The position numbers and the translations under genes were made by a program. 64,000 nucleotides of DNA. Origin: Methylobacterium fujisawaense. Its GTDB lineage: Bacteria; Pseudomonadota; Alphaproteobacteria; Rhizobiales; Beijerinckiaceae. The stretch lies in assembly GCF_014138435.1 (NCBI RefSeq), contig NZ_JACJIM010000006.1, positions 248,001-312,000 on the forward strand, written 5' to 3'. Under the pieces are notes generated by a model, which made no database searches, was not told the DNA's origin, and saw only the letters and a program-made list of their open reading frames with translations. Positions within the stretch are counted from its first letter, which is position 1. Each line of letters starts with the position of its first letter. Positions 33,160 through 41,651 of this stretch are shown piece after piece.

Positions 33160-33255
33160 GTGTGATTTACAACACGTTTTCGGCTTGCTCAAGGACCCGT
33201 GAACGATGGTACGTGGACCCCAGGCGCCGCGTAAGGGCGCGTTTCGGGGTCTCCG

Positions 33256-35499
33256 ATGTCATTCCGTATCGCCCAGTCCGGCCTGCTGCTCGCCACCACG
33301 GCGCTGACCACGATTGCCCTCGCCCCGGCGGCTGCCGCGCAAGAGACCGCCGTGCAGCTCAACGAGATCTCCGTGGAGGCCGCCCGGCCGGCCGTGGCGG
33401 CTCCGACGGGATCCGGCGGCGGCGGCGGCAATGTCAGCGGCGGTGACGGCGGCAGCGCCGCCACCAGCGGCGGCGGCGGCGGGCCCTCCGGCATCACCGG
33501 CTACGTGGCGCGGGTGAGCCCGACCGCCACGAAGACCAACACGCCCCTGATCGAGACCCCGCAATCGGTCTCCGTGGTCACCCGCGAGCAGCTCAACGAC
33601 CGCAACGTGCAGAGCCTCAACGAGGCGGTGGCGTACACGCCCGGCGTGTCGAGCAACGTGTTCGGCTTCGATCCGCGGGCCGACGCATTCTACATTCGCG
33701 GTTTTGCGGAGACCTACGACGGTGTGTTCCGCGACGGCCTGCGCCAGACCGGAGTCGGCTTCGCCGTTCCCCGGATCGAACCCTACGGAACGGAAGCCCT
33801 GACGATCCTGCGCGGGCCGGCCTCCGGCCTATACGGCCTGGGCTCGCCCGGCGGCATCGTCGACGTGACCAGCAAGCGGCCGGTCTTCGCCCAATTCGGC
33901 GAGGTGTGGTTCCAGGGAGGCAACTTCGACCGCTACCAGGGCAATTTCGATATCGGCGGCCCGGTGGAGGGGTCGGACGGCACGATGGCCTACCGGCTGA
34001 CCGGCGTCGCCCGGCAATCCAATACGTTCCTGCCCGGCCCCGGCGTCCGGGACGACCGGTTCACGATCGCGCCCGCCTTCACGTGGCGCCCCACGGCCGA
34101 CACGACCTTTACGCTGCTGACCGAGTTCCAAGAATCGAACGTCCCGGGCAATGCGAGCTTTTACAACTTCCCCGGCTTCCGCGTGTCGCGGATCTACTCG
34201 GGTGACGGCGCGCTCAACACCTACCGGACGGATCAGCACCGGATCGGCTACGCCTTCGAGCATCGGTTCTCGCCAGACCTGATCCTGCGGCAGAACTTCC
34301 GCTATTCCGGCGTCGATGCCAATTTCTCGTACACGCAGGTCGACGGGGTGACGGGCCTCAGCGCGCAGCGCTCCACGGGCCTGTTCAAGCAATCGCTGGC
34401 CTCCTTCGCGGTGGACACCCAACTCGAGGGTCATCTCCACACCGGCCCGATCGCCCACACGCTGCTGACGGGCATCGACTACTATCATTACGACTTCTCG
34501 AGCGTCGCCGGCTTCGGCGTGGCGCCCGATCTCAACCTGCTCACCTTGAACTACGGTCGCCAGCCGATCGCGCGCTCCAGCATCGATCGCTCCTCGCGAC
34601 AGGCGCAGGATCAGGTCGGCGTCTATTTCCAGGAACAGGCGAAGTGGGGGAAGTTTGTCCTGACGCTGACCGGACGGCAGGACTGGGTCGCCTCCGACAC
34701 GGCGAGCGTGACGCGGGGCGTCGTGGCCGGACCGCAGAGCCAGAACGACAGCGCCTTCACCTACCGGGCGGGCCTGAACTACGAACTCGCGCCCGGCCTC
34801 GTGCCCTACGCGAGCTATGCGACGACCTTCACCCCCCAGGTCGGCGTCAACACCGTCACCGGCCGTCCCTATCGCCCGGCCACAGGCGACCAGATCGAGG
34901 CGGGTGTGAAATACCTGATCCCGGGCACGAATATCAGCGCCGGCATCGCAGGCTTCGATATCAATCAGACGAGCATTCTGCGCCAGGATCCCACAAACTT
35001 TGCCAACCAAGTTGCGACCGGCGAAGTCAATTCGCGCGGCTTCGAGATGGAGGCGACGGCGAATTTCGCGCCGGGGACCAACCTGACGCTCGCCTACACC
35101 CATCTCGACTTCCGCTTCGTGAAGCAGACCTCGGCCGTGACCGGTGCGGCGATCGACGGAAACCAGCTCTCCGGCATTCCGGGGGACACTTTCGCGTCGT
35201 TCCTGACCTACCTGTTCCCGCCCTCCTCCGCGTTGCGCGGCCTGACGATCGGCGGCGGCATCCGGTTCAACGCCAACAGCTTCGCCGACGACGAGAACAC
35301 GGTGCGCAATCCGACCGTGACGCTGTTCGACGCCCTCGTCGCTTACGACTTCGCGGCGCTCGATCCGAAGTACAAAGGCTTCCGGGCGCAGATCAACGCG
35401 TTCAACATCTTCGATCGCGATTACTACAACTGCCAAGCCGGCTTCTGCTATCGCGGCGCGCCCGCGACGGTCATCGGCAGCCTGATCTACCGCTGGTAG
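33256..35499 (+). CDS. TonB-dependent siderophore receptor
   Basis: A 747-residue outer-membrane receptor that imports ferric siderophores using TonB energy. The signal peptide (to about 31, APAAAAQ) is followed by LNEISVEA (TonB-box region), an unusual Gly/Ser-rich linker (about 55-78), a plug domain (about 95-200: PLIETPQSVSVVTREQL, LRGPASGLYGLGSPGGIVDVTSK) and a 22-strand barrel ending FCYRGAPATVIGSLIYRW. The barrel terminates in an aromatic residue as expected. It resembles FhuA/FoxA-type receptors; the ligand is unknown. Iron control is suggested by a possible Irr box upstream. Confidence 0.93.
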   Translation: MSFRIAQSGLLLATTALTTIALAPAAAAQETAVQLNEISVEAARPAVAAPTGSGGGGGNVSGGDGGSAATSGGGGGPSGITGYVARVSPTATKTNTPLIETPQSVSVVTREQLNDRNVQSLNEAVAYTPGVSSNVFGFDPRADAFYIRGFAETYDGVFRDGLRQTGVGFAVPRIEPYGTEALTILRGPASGLYGLGSPGGIVDVTSKRPVFAQFGEVWFQGGNFDRYQGNFDIGGPVEGSDGTMAYRLTGVARQSNTFLPGPGVRDDRFTIAPAFTWRPTADTTFTLLTEFQESNVPGNASFYNFPGFRVSRIYSGDGALNTYRTDQHRIGYAFEHRFSPDLILRQNFRYSGVDANFSYTQVDGVTGLSAQRSTGLFKQSLASFAVDTQLEGHLHTGPIAHTLLTGIDYYHYDFSSVAGFGVAPDLNLLTLNYGRQPIARSSIDRSSRQAQDQVGVYFQEQAKWGKFVLTLTGRQDWVASDTASVTRGVVAGPQSQNDSAFTYRAGLNYELAPGLVPYASYATTFTPQVGVNTVTGRPYRPATGDQIEAGVKYLIPGTNISAGIAGFDINQTSILRQDPTNFANQVATGEVNSRGFEMEATANFAPGTNLTLAYTHLDFRFVKQTSAVTGAAIDGNQLSGIPGDTFASFLTYLFPPSSALRGLTIGGGIRFNANSFADDENTVRNPTVTLFDALVAYDFAALDPKYKGFRAQINAFNIFDRDYYNCQAGFCYRGAPATVIGSLIYRW

Positions 35500-35606
35500 G
35501 TCCTGTGAGCCGGGGCCGCGGCATGGCAGGTCCCCGCCCCCGGCACTGGAGATGGCCCCGCAAACCGTCCTAAGGCCGGAGCATCGTCCTCCGACCCGGA
35601 CCCGCC

Positions 35607-36563
35607 ATGCTCTCGACCGTGCTGGTCGTGCTGCCGATCTTCGCGCTGATCTTCGCCGGCTGGCTGGCCCGCCGGATCGGCGTGCTCGGCGCCGCCGCCA
35701 CCACCGAACTCAACCGGTTCGTGGTCTTCCTGGCCCTGCCGGCCCTCCTGTTCGACGTCACCGCCCACGCCCATTGGAGCGCCATCTGGAAGCCCGGCTT
35801 CATCGGCGCCTTCGGCCTCAGCAGCCTCGCGGTCTTCGCCCTCACCGTGCTGATCCGGCGCGGGGAGGGGCGGCCGCTGGCCGATGCCGCGGTGGACGGG
35901 CTCAATTCCGGCTACGCCAATACCGGCTTCATGGGGTTCCCCCTGGCGCTGGTCGCCTTCGGGCCCGAGGCGCTCGCCCCCACCACGGTGGCGGCGATCC
36001 TGACGGTCTGCGGCGTGTTCGCGGTGGCCATCGTGCTGATCGAGACCGGGCTGCGGCGCGAGGCGGCCGCGTCGGGCCGGAGCGGGCCCCGCATGCCCGT
36101 CTGGCGGTCGGTCGGCCGCTCGCTCATGCGCAACCCGCTTCTGGTGGCGCCGGCGCTGGGCGCCCTGGTGCCGAGTGCCGGACTGACCGTGCCGGAATCC
36201 GCGGAGACCTTCCTGAAGCTCCTCGGCGGCGCGGCCGCGCCCTGCGCCCTGGTGGCGCTCGGCCTGTTCCTGGCCCAGACCCGTCACGCCGGCGGCGGGC
36301 AGGGGCGGACCGCCGCGCTCCTCGTCGGCCTCAAGCTCGCCCTTCATCCGCTGCTGGCCTACGGCCTCGGCCGCTACCTGTTCGACCTGCCCCCGCTCCT
36401 GCTGCACACCGCGGTGCTCATGGCCGCCCTCCCCACCGGCACCGGACCGTTCATGCTGGCGGAGTTCTATCGGCGCGAGGCCGACCTGACCGCCACCGTG
36501 GTGCTGGTCTCGACGGTGCTGGCGATCGTCACGGTCTCGGCCTACCTGTCGGCGATCGCCTAG
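35607..36563 (+). CDS. AEC (auxin efflux carrier) family transporter
   Basis: A 318-residue inner-membrane protein of about ten helices starting MLSTVLVVLPIFALIFAGWL. It carries the AEC features ELNRFVVFLALPALLFD (N-terminal half), LNSGYANTGFMGFPLAL and the second-half repeat LLVAPALGALVPSAG and ALVALGLFLAQT, with TAVLMAALPTGTGPFMLAE. Bacterial members transport malonate, malate or other carboxylates. It follows the siderophore receptor by 107 bases in the same direction. Confidence 0.9.
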   Translation: MLSTVLVVLPIFALIFAGWLARRIGVLGAAATTELNRFVVFLALPALLFDVTAHAHWSAIWKPGFIGAFGLSSLAVFALTVLIRRGEGRPLADAAVDGLNSGYANTGFMGFPLALVAFGPEALAPTTVAAILTVCGVFAVAIVLIETGLRREAAASGRSGPRMPVWRSVGRSLMRNPLLVAPALGALVPSAGLTVPESAETFLKLLGGAAAPCALVALGLFLAQTRHAGGGQGRTAALLVGLKLALHPLLAYGLGRYLFDLPPLLLHTAVLMAALPTGTGPFMLAEFYRREADLTATVVLVSTVLAIVTVSAYLSAIA

Positions 36564-36732
36564 GATTTCCGGCCGGTCATCGGATTTCTCTCCCGCCGCG
36601 GCATGACATTCGGAAACCGGACGATCACGCTCTTGCCGCAGAGGAATCGTAACGTTTGCCCCCTAGCGTCGTGGCGCGGCATGCCGTGTCCGCGCTAGAA
36701 CGATCCGACAAGCGGGGGCGGAACGACGGCGG

Positions 36733-37278
36733 ATGGTGGGTTCGGGAGTTTCCATCGCGGGGCGGATCGTCCGCCTCGCCTGCGCGACCGGCCTGGCGCT
36801 GAGCCTCTCGGCCTGCTTTCGGCCGCTCTACGGGCCGACCGCGTCGGGCGAGTCCGTCCAGGCGCTGCTCGCCTCGGTCCAAGTCGACGACGTGGCGATG
36901 GCCCAGGGGCAGGAGCGCCTCGGCCATTACCTGCGCAGCGAACTGGTCTTCGATCTCGACGGGTCCGGTCATCCGGCGACCAAGCGCTACCGGCTGAAGC
37001 TCTCGGGCTCCGAGATCGTGCAGACCCCGATCGTCTCCTCCACCACCGGCCGCGCCGAGGCCGGCACCCTGGTGGCCAACATCAAGTACAGCCTCGAGGA
37101 TATGAGCGGCGCCAAGGTCTATACCGAGGGCGTGGCCACCTCGACCGCGACCTACGATCGCTCGGTCCAGCGCTTCGCCAGCCAGCGGGCGGCGCGGGAC
37201 GCCGAGATCCGGCTGGCGAGCGTGCTGTCCGATCAGATCAAGAGCCGCCTCGCCGCCGTGCTCTCGACGAAGCCGTAA
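36733..37278 (+). CDS. lptE: LPS-assembly lipoprotein LptE
   Basis: A 181-residue outer-membrane lipoprotein that plugs LptD and delivers LPS to the cell surface. The signal peptide ends in the lipobox LSAC (Cys about residue 28), followed by FRPLYGPTASGESVQALL, the characteristic CFRPLYG start of alphaproteobacterial LptE, and a short alpha/beta domain ending in SRLAAVLSTKP. It lies 6 bases upstream of holA, the normal lptE-holA pair. leuS, the usual next gene upstream, is elsewhere (24.3-27.0 kb). Confidence 0.9.
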   Translation: MVGSGVSIAGRIVRLACATGLALSLSACFRPLYGPTASGESVQALLASVQVDDVAMAQGQERLGHYLRSELVFDLDGSGHPATKRYRLKLSGSEIVQTPIVSSTTGRAEAGTLVANIKYSLEDMSGAKVYTEGVATSTATYDRSVQRFASQRAARDAEIRLASVLSDQIKSRLAAVLSTKP

Positions 37279-37284
37279 TCCGAC

Positions 37285-38328
37285 GTGACGGCGGTCAAGG
37301 CGGGTGAGATCGAGGGGCTGATCCGGCGCGGACCCGATCCGCGCATCCCCGTCATCCTCGTCTACGGGCCGGATACCGGGCTGGTCACCGAGCGGGCCCG
37401 GAAGCTCGCCGAGGATTTCGTCGACGACCCGGCCGATCCCTTCGCGCTGGTTCGGATCGACGGCGACGCCCTGGCGGCCGATCCGGGCCGGCTGTGCGAC
37501 GAGGCCGGGACGATGGGCCTGTTCGGCGGCCGCCGGTCGATCTGGGTCCGTCCGGGCACACGCAATTACGCCCCCGCCGTCGAGGCGGTGCTCGGCGCGA
37601 CGGTCGCCGACGCCCGCATCGTCGTCGAGGCCGGCGATCTCGCCAAGAACAACCCGCTCCGCACCCTGTGCGAGCGCTCTCCGAAGGCGCTGGCGATCCC
37701 CTGCTATGCCGACGACGAGCGGACCCTCTCGGACCTGATCGAGCGCACCCTTCAGGAGCGTGGCCTGCGCATCGACCGGGCCGCCCGGGAGGTTCTGGCC
37801 CGCAGCCTCGGCGGCGACCGCCGGGCGAGCCTGATGGAGATCGAGAAGCTCGCCCTCTACGCCGGGGGCGAGGGGGGAGGGGACAAGACCGTGACCCTCG
37901 ACCATGTGGAGGCGATCACCAGCGACGTCGCGGCGAGCGTGCTCAACACCCTGATCGATGCCGCCTTCGACGGCCGCCGCGACGCGGTGGAGCGCGATTA
38001 CCGCCGGTTCCGGCACGAGGGCCTCGACCCCGGCGTGGTGCTGGGCTCGGCGCTGCGGCACGCCCTGACGCTGCTCACCACCCGCCTCGACAATCCCGAC
38101 AAGACGCCCGCCATGATGGTCGCGACGTGGCGCGGCCTGCATTTCAAGCGCAAGGCCAGCATCGAGGGCCAGCTCGGCGCCTGGCCGCCCGGCACCCTCC
38201 GGCAGGCCGTCGCGGCCCTGCAGGCGGCGGTCCTGGCCTGCCGGCGGGCGGAGCCCGACCTGGCCCACGCCCTGGCCTCGGCGGCCCTCCTGCGGGTCGC
38301 GGAGGCGGGGGCGCGGCGGCGGCGCTAG
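37285..38328 (+). CDS. holA: DNA polymerase III delta subunit
   Basis: A 347-residue clamp-loader subunit that opens the beta sliding clamp. Conserved parts: VILVYGPDTGLVTERARKLA (about 25), GLFGGRRSIWVRPGTRN (about 78), AGDLAKNNPLRTLCE and LARSLGGDRRASLMEIEKLALYAG. A GTG start at 37285, 6 bases after lptE, shows tight coupling. It is convergent with the methyltransferase gene (7 bases). The size is normal for alphaproteobacteria. Confidence 0.95.
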   Translation: MTAVKAGEIEGLIRRGPDPRIPVILVYGPDTGLVTERARKLAEDFVDDPADPFALVRIDGDALAADPGRLCDEAGTMGLFGGRRSIWVRPGTRNYAPAVEAVLGATVADARIVVEAGDLAKNNPLRTLCERSPKALAIPCYADDERTLSDLIERTLQERGLRIDRAAREVLARSLGGDRRASLMEIEKLALYAGGEGGGDKTVTLDHVEAITSDVAASVLNTLIDAAFDGRRDAVERDYRRFRHEGLDPGVVLGSALRHALTLLTTRLDNPDKTPAMMVATWRGLHFKRKASIEGQLGAWPPGTLRQAVAALQAAVLACRRAEPDLAHALASAALLRVAEAGARRRR

Positions 38329-38335
38329 TCCCGGC

Positions 38336-39070
38336 TCAGGCGCCGTCGGCGCTTCCGGCACGGCGCAGCGCGAGCCACGCGCCCCAGAACAGGCTGGAAA
38401 AGAAGCGGGTCGGAGGCTCGAAGCCGGCGGCATCCAGCAGGGCCGCGACGGCCGCCTCGGAATGGGGCGGATCGGCCCCCTGCAGGATCTTCCCGCGTCG
38501 GGCCTCGATCGCGTCGGCGCTGGCGCCGTGCTGGCGCCAGCGTTCGCCCCAGGCTGCAAGCAGCAGGGGCTGACTTGCATACGCGTAATGGTTGCCGGCG
38601 AGCACCAGAGGCGCGCCCGGCTTCAGGCGCCCGGCAATGGCCTGCAGGATCGCCCGTTTCTCCGCGTCGCCCGGCAGATGGTGCAGCACGCCGATCAGGG
38701 TCGCGGCGTCGTAGACCGCGTCCTGGGGGAGGGCATCCACCGTTCCGAGGACGATCTCGGTCCGGTCGTGGAGACCGTCCTGCTCCAGCCGCGCGATCGT
38801 GAGATCCATCATGGCGCTGGACGGGTCGACGGCGGTGAAGCGCCAGCCGGGCTCGAGGGCCGCCGCAGTGACGATCTCCGGGCCGCCCCCGCCTGCGCCG
38901 ACGATCAGCAGCCGCGCAGGCGTGCCGCTGCCCAGGACGGCGGCAAGCATGCAGGCGGCGAGCTCATGGCAGGCCTCGTAGCCGGCCAGGGCGATCCGGC
39001 TCTGCTGCGCGTATTCGCCGGCCCGGTCGGCGTCGAATTTCCGAGCTGCCGCGCTGGTACCGTCCGCCAA
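38336..39070 (-). CDS. Class I SAM-dependent methyltransferase
   Basis: A 244-residue Rossmann-fold methyltransferase. The SAM loop is LLIVGAGGGGPEIVTAAALE (about 55), the acidic end of strand 2 is FTAVDPSSAM, motif IV is LIGVLHHLPGD, and LKPGAPLVLAGN follows. The N terminus FDADRAGEYAQQSRIALAGY is typical of small-molecule methyltransferases. The start is TTG with GGGAG 7 bases upstream. The substrate is unknown. It is convergent with holA and in the same direction as the par operon upstream, 136 bases from parB. Confidence 0.85.
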   Translation of the reverse strand: MADGTSAAARKFDADRAGEYAQQSRIALAGYEACHELAACMLAAVLGSGTPARLLIVGAGGGGPEIVTAAALEPGWRFTAVDPSSAMMDLTIARLEQDGLHDRTEIVLGTVDALPQDAVYDAATLIGVLHHLPGDAEKRAILQAIAGRLKPGAPLVLAGNHYAYASQPLLLAAWGERWRQHGASADAIEARRGKILQGADPPHSEAAVAALLDAAGFEPPTRFFSSLFWGAWLALRRAGSADGA

Positions 39071-39206
39071 GGTCCGGCTCCCCGGTCATCCGGACTGCGG
39101 ACCGGCCCGCATGTCCCAACTCTGGGCCGGGCGGCACACGCGCTCCGGCCACCGATACGGCACGCGCTCGGACCCGCGAGCGCCACCGGCAGGGCAGGGG
39201 GCCCGA

Positions 39207-40100
39207 TCAGGCGTCCGAGACCTTGAACCGGTTGAGCAGGGCCTGAAGCTCGTCTTTCGTCTCGTAGCGGATGCGGATCTCGCCCGAATCGGCGTCCTTC
39301 GGCTTGTAGGAGACTGGGACGCCGAGCGCCCGGTGGATCCGCAACTCCAGATCGCGCACCGGCGCGGGGCGCTCGGCCGAGAGGCGCGGGCGCCCGGGAC
39401 GGGGTGCCTCGGCCGGCGCGGCCTCGGCGGAGGCGATGGCCTCCACGTCCCGGACCGACAGACCCTCGGCCACGACGCGGCGCGCCGTCGCCTCGGGATC
39501 GCGCACCGCCAGCAGGGCGCGGGCATGACCGGCGGTCAGCTCGCCGGCGGAGACCCGCTCCTGCACGGAGAGCGGCAGGTTGAGCAGCCGGAGCGTGTTG
39601 GCCAGATGGCTGCGGCTCTTGCCGAGGATCTCGGCCAGCTCCTTCTGCGTGTACGAGAAATCCTTCATCAGGCGCTCGTAGCCGGACGCCTCCTCGATCG
39701 CGTTGAGGTCGGTGCGCTGGACGTTCTCCAGGATGGCGAATTCCAGGGAGCCCCGGTCGTCGATCTCGACCACCACCACCGGCACCTCGTCGAGGCCGGC
39801 GCGCTGGGCCGCCCGCCAGCGCCGCTCGCCGGCCACGATCTCGAAGGTGCCGGGCACGTCGCCGATCGGCCGCACAACGATCGGCTGGATGATGCCCCGC
39901 TGGCCGATCGAGACCGCGAGCTCCGACAGCTCCGTCTCGGCGAAGCTCCGGCGCGGGTTGCGCGGGTTGGCACGCAGGAACTCGATCGGAACCTTGCGCT
40001 GCTCCTCGGCCTTGGCCGACCCACGGCCCGCCTCGTTGAAATCGCCGATCAGCGCCGCGAGCCCGCGCCCCAGTCGAGGCTTCGCCCCCTCCTCCGCCAT
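39207..40100 (-). CDS. parB: Chromosome-partitioning protein ParB
   Basis: A 297-residue CTP-dependent clamp that loads at parS and spreads. The N-terminal LGRGLAALI, the CTP box AGERRWRAAQRAGL (about 85), the helix-turn-helix YTQKELAEILGKSRSHLANTLRLL, the linker and a C-terminal dimerisation domain (IRIRYETKDELQALLNRF) are all present. The in-frame start MAEEGAKPRLGRG at 40100 is preferred to 40127. It lies 61 bases after parA in the same operon and would act on the parS sites at 41595-41610 and 51623-51638. Confidence 0.97.
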   Translation of the reverse strand: MAEEGAKPRLGRGLAALIGDFNEAGRGSAKAEEQRKVPIEFLRANPRNPRRSFAETELSELAVSIGQRGIIQPIVVRPIGDVPGTFEIVAGERRWRAAQRAGLDEVPVVVVEIDDRGSLEFAILENVQRTDLNAIEEASGYERLMKDFSYTQKELAEILGKSRSHLANTLRLLNLPLSVQERVSAGELTAGHARALLAVRDPEATARRVVAEGLSVRDVEAIASAEAAPAEAPRPGRPRLSAERPAPVRDLELRIHRALGVPVSYKPKDADSGEIRIRYETKDELQALLNRFKVSDA

Positions 40101-40161
40101 GATCGCCACCCGTGTCACGCTCCACACTCCCCCTCTTCGAACCGGAGGGGGCTCAAATCAA

Positions 40162-41019
40162 TCAGGCCGCGGCCGGAACCCGGCCCTCGCGCTGGATCAC
40201 CTCCGAGGCGAGGCGCAGGTAGGCTTGGCTGCCGGCGCATTTCAGGTCGTACAGCAGCGCCGGCTTGCCGTGCGAGGGCGCCTCGGAGATCCGGACGTTG
40301 CGCGGGATCACGGTCTCGTAGACCTTGTCGCCCATGAACCCGCGCACATCCGCCACCACCTGGGCGGAGAGGTTGTTACGCGGGTCGAACATCGTCAGCA
40401 CGATGCCCTGGATCGTCAGCTTCGGGTTCAGGGCGCCGCGGACCTGCTCGACGGTGCGCAGCAGCTGGCTGAGGCCTTCCAGGGCGAAGAACTCGCATTG
40501 CAGCGGCACCAGCACCGCGTCGGCCGCCGCCAGGGCATTGATGGTCAGCAGGTTGAGCGAGGGCGGGCAGTCGATCAGCACGTAGCTGATCCGGCTGAGG
40601 CTCGGCGCCTGGGTCAGGCTCTTCAGGACGCTGCGCAGCCGGTGCGCCCGGTCGGGGAGGGTGGCCAGTTCCAGCTCCAGGCCGAGGAGGTCCATGGTCG
40701 AGGGCGCCAGGGACAGCCGCGGCACCGCCGTGGGAACCACGGCCTGCGCCAGGGAGGCTTCGCCGGCCATGACCTCGTAGGTCGAGACCCTGCGCTTGGC
40801 GCGGTCGATCCCGAGGCCCGTGGAGGCGTTGCCCTGCGGATCGAGATCGATCACCAGCACATCCTCGCCGATCGCCGCCAGGGCGGTGCCGAGGTTGATC
40901 GCCGTCGTGGTCTTGCCGACGCCGCCCTTCTGGTTGGCGAGCGCCAGAACGCGCAGAGGGCGTCGCATGGATGAATCCATGGACCGGTCGGCGGAATCGC
41001 CGAGGATCGCTTCGCTCAT
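40162..41019 (-). CDS. parA: Chromosome-partitioning ATPase ParA
   Basis: A 285-residue Walker-type ATPase that moves ParB-parS complexes toward the cell pole. The deviant Walker A KGGVGKTTTAINLGT is at about 33, VLVIDLDPQGNASTGLG follows, then IDCPPSLNLLTINALAAAD. Some variation is seen in the N-terminal 20 residues. Its start overlaps the stop of rsmG by 4 bases (ATGA), so it is translationally coupled. Confidence 0.97.
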   Translation of the reverse strand: MSEAILGDSADRSMDSSMRRPLRVLALANQKGGVGKTTTAINLGTALAAIGEDVLVIDLDPQGNASTGLGIDRAKRRVSTYEVMAGEASLAQAVVPTAVPRLSLAPSTMDLLGLELELATLPDRAHRLRSVLKSLTQAPSLSRISYVLIDCPPSLNLLTINALAAADAVLVPLQCEFFALEGLSQLLRTVEQVRGALNPKLTIQGIVLTMFDPRNNLSAQVVADVRGFMGDKVYETVIPRNVRISEAPSHGKPALLYDLKCAGSQAYLRLASEVIQREGRVPAAA

Positions 41020-41651
41020 CGGTGGCTCGGGGCGGCGAGGGCAGTGACGCGCACGATCCGGGCTTCGGAATCGGTCCGGCTCGGCACGAGGTCGTTAACG
41101 ACTGTCCACTGCGCGCCGGCCTGGGTCAATTCGGCTTGTACGTCCCGGCCCTTCGGAAACAGTCCGGTGGTGCCCGTTTTCAACAGAGGCTCGGTCCAGG
41201 CGAGGAGCTGCGTCATCGGCGCGAGGGCGCGGGCGCAGACCACGTCGGTGCCGATGTAGTCGCCGATCACCGCCTCGATCCGGGCGTTGCGCACCCGGGC
41301 CGGGGCTCCGGTGAGCCGTGCGGTCTCGGTGAGGAAGGCGCATTTGCGCGCGTTGCTCTCCACGAGGTCCACCCGGATGCCGCGCTCCTGGCCGGCGATG
41401 GCCAGGATCAGGCCGGGGATGCCCGCACCGGAGCCGAGATCGAGCCACGTGCGCGCCTCCGGTGCCAGGTCGAGCAGCTGGAGCGCGTCGTCGATATGGC
41501 GGCTCCAGACCTCCGTCAGCGTCGCCGGGCCGACGAGGTTCTTGATGGGCTGCCAGCGCCGCAGCTGGGCCACGTAGAGGTCGAGCCGCTCGGCTGTTTC
41601 ACGTGAAACACCGGAAGCCGCGAGGACGCGGGCGCGATCTGGATCGCTCAT
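41016..41651 (-). CDS. rsmG: 16S rRNA G527 N7-methyltransferase
   Basis: A 211-residue SAM methyltransferase that modifies G527 of 16S rRNA; loss gives low-level streptomycin resistance. Motifs: LRRWQPIKNLVGPATLTEVW, WLDLGSGAGIPGLILAI (SAM loop, about 70) and GTDVVCARALAPM. Both ends overlap its neighbours by 4 bases (mnmG before, parA after). A perfect parS site lies in its N-terminal coding region (codons for GVSRETAERL). Confidence 0.96.
   Translation of the reverse strand: MSDPDRARVLAASGVSRETAERLDLYVAQLRRWQPIKNLVGPATLTEVWSRHIDDALQLLDLAPEARTWLDLGSGAGIPGLILAIAGQERGIRVDLVESNARKCAFLTETARLTGAPARVRNARIEAVIGDYIGTDVVCARALAPMTQLLAWTEPLLKTGTTGLFPKGRDVQAELTQAGAQWTVVNDLVPSRTDSEARIVRVTALAAPSHR
41595..41610. 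other. parS site (perfect 16-bp consensus) inside rsmG
   Basis: TGTTTCACGTGAAACA is identical to the conserved parS palindrome. It is inside the 5' part of rsmG, 1.5 kb from parB, and should be a primary ParB loading site marking the origin-proximal region. Confidence 0.92.

Noticed and set aside
33184..33196. TTGCTCAAGGA upstream of the siderophore receptor as another ROSE-like hairpin
   Set aside because: The pairing would be too short, and it is about 60 bases from the start with no SD inside it.
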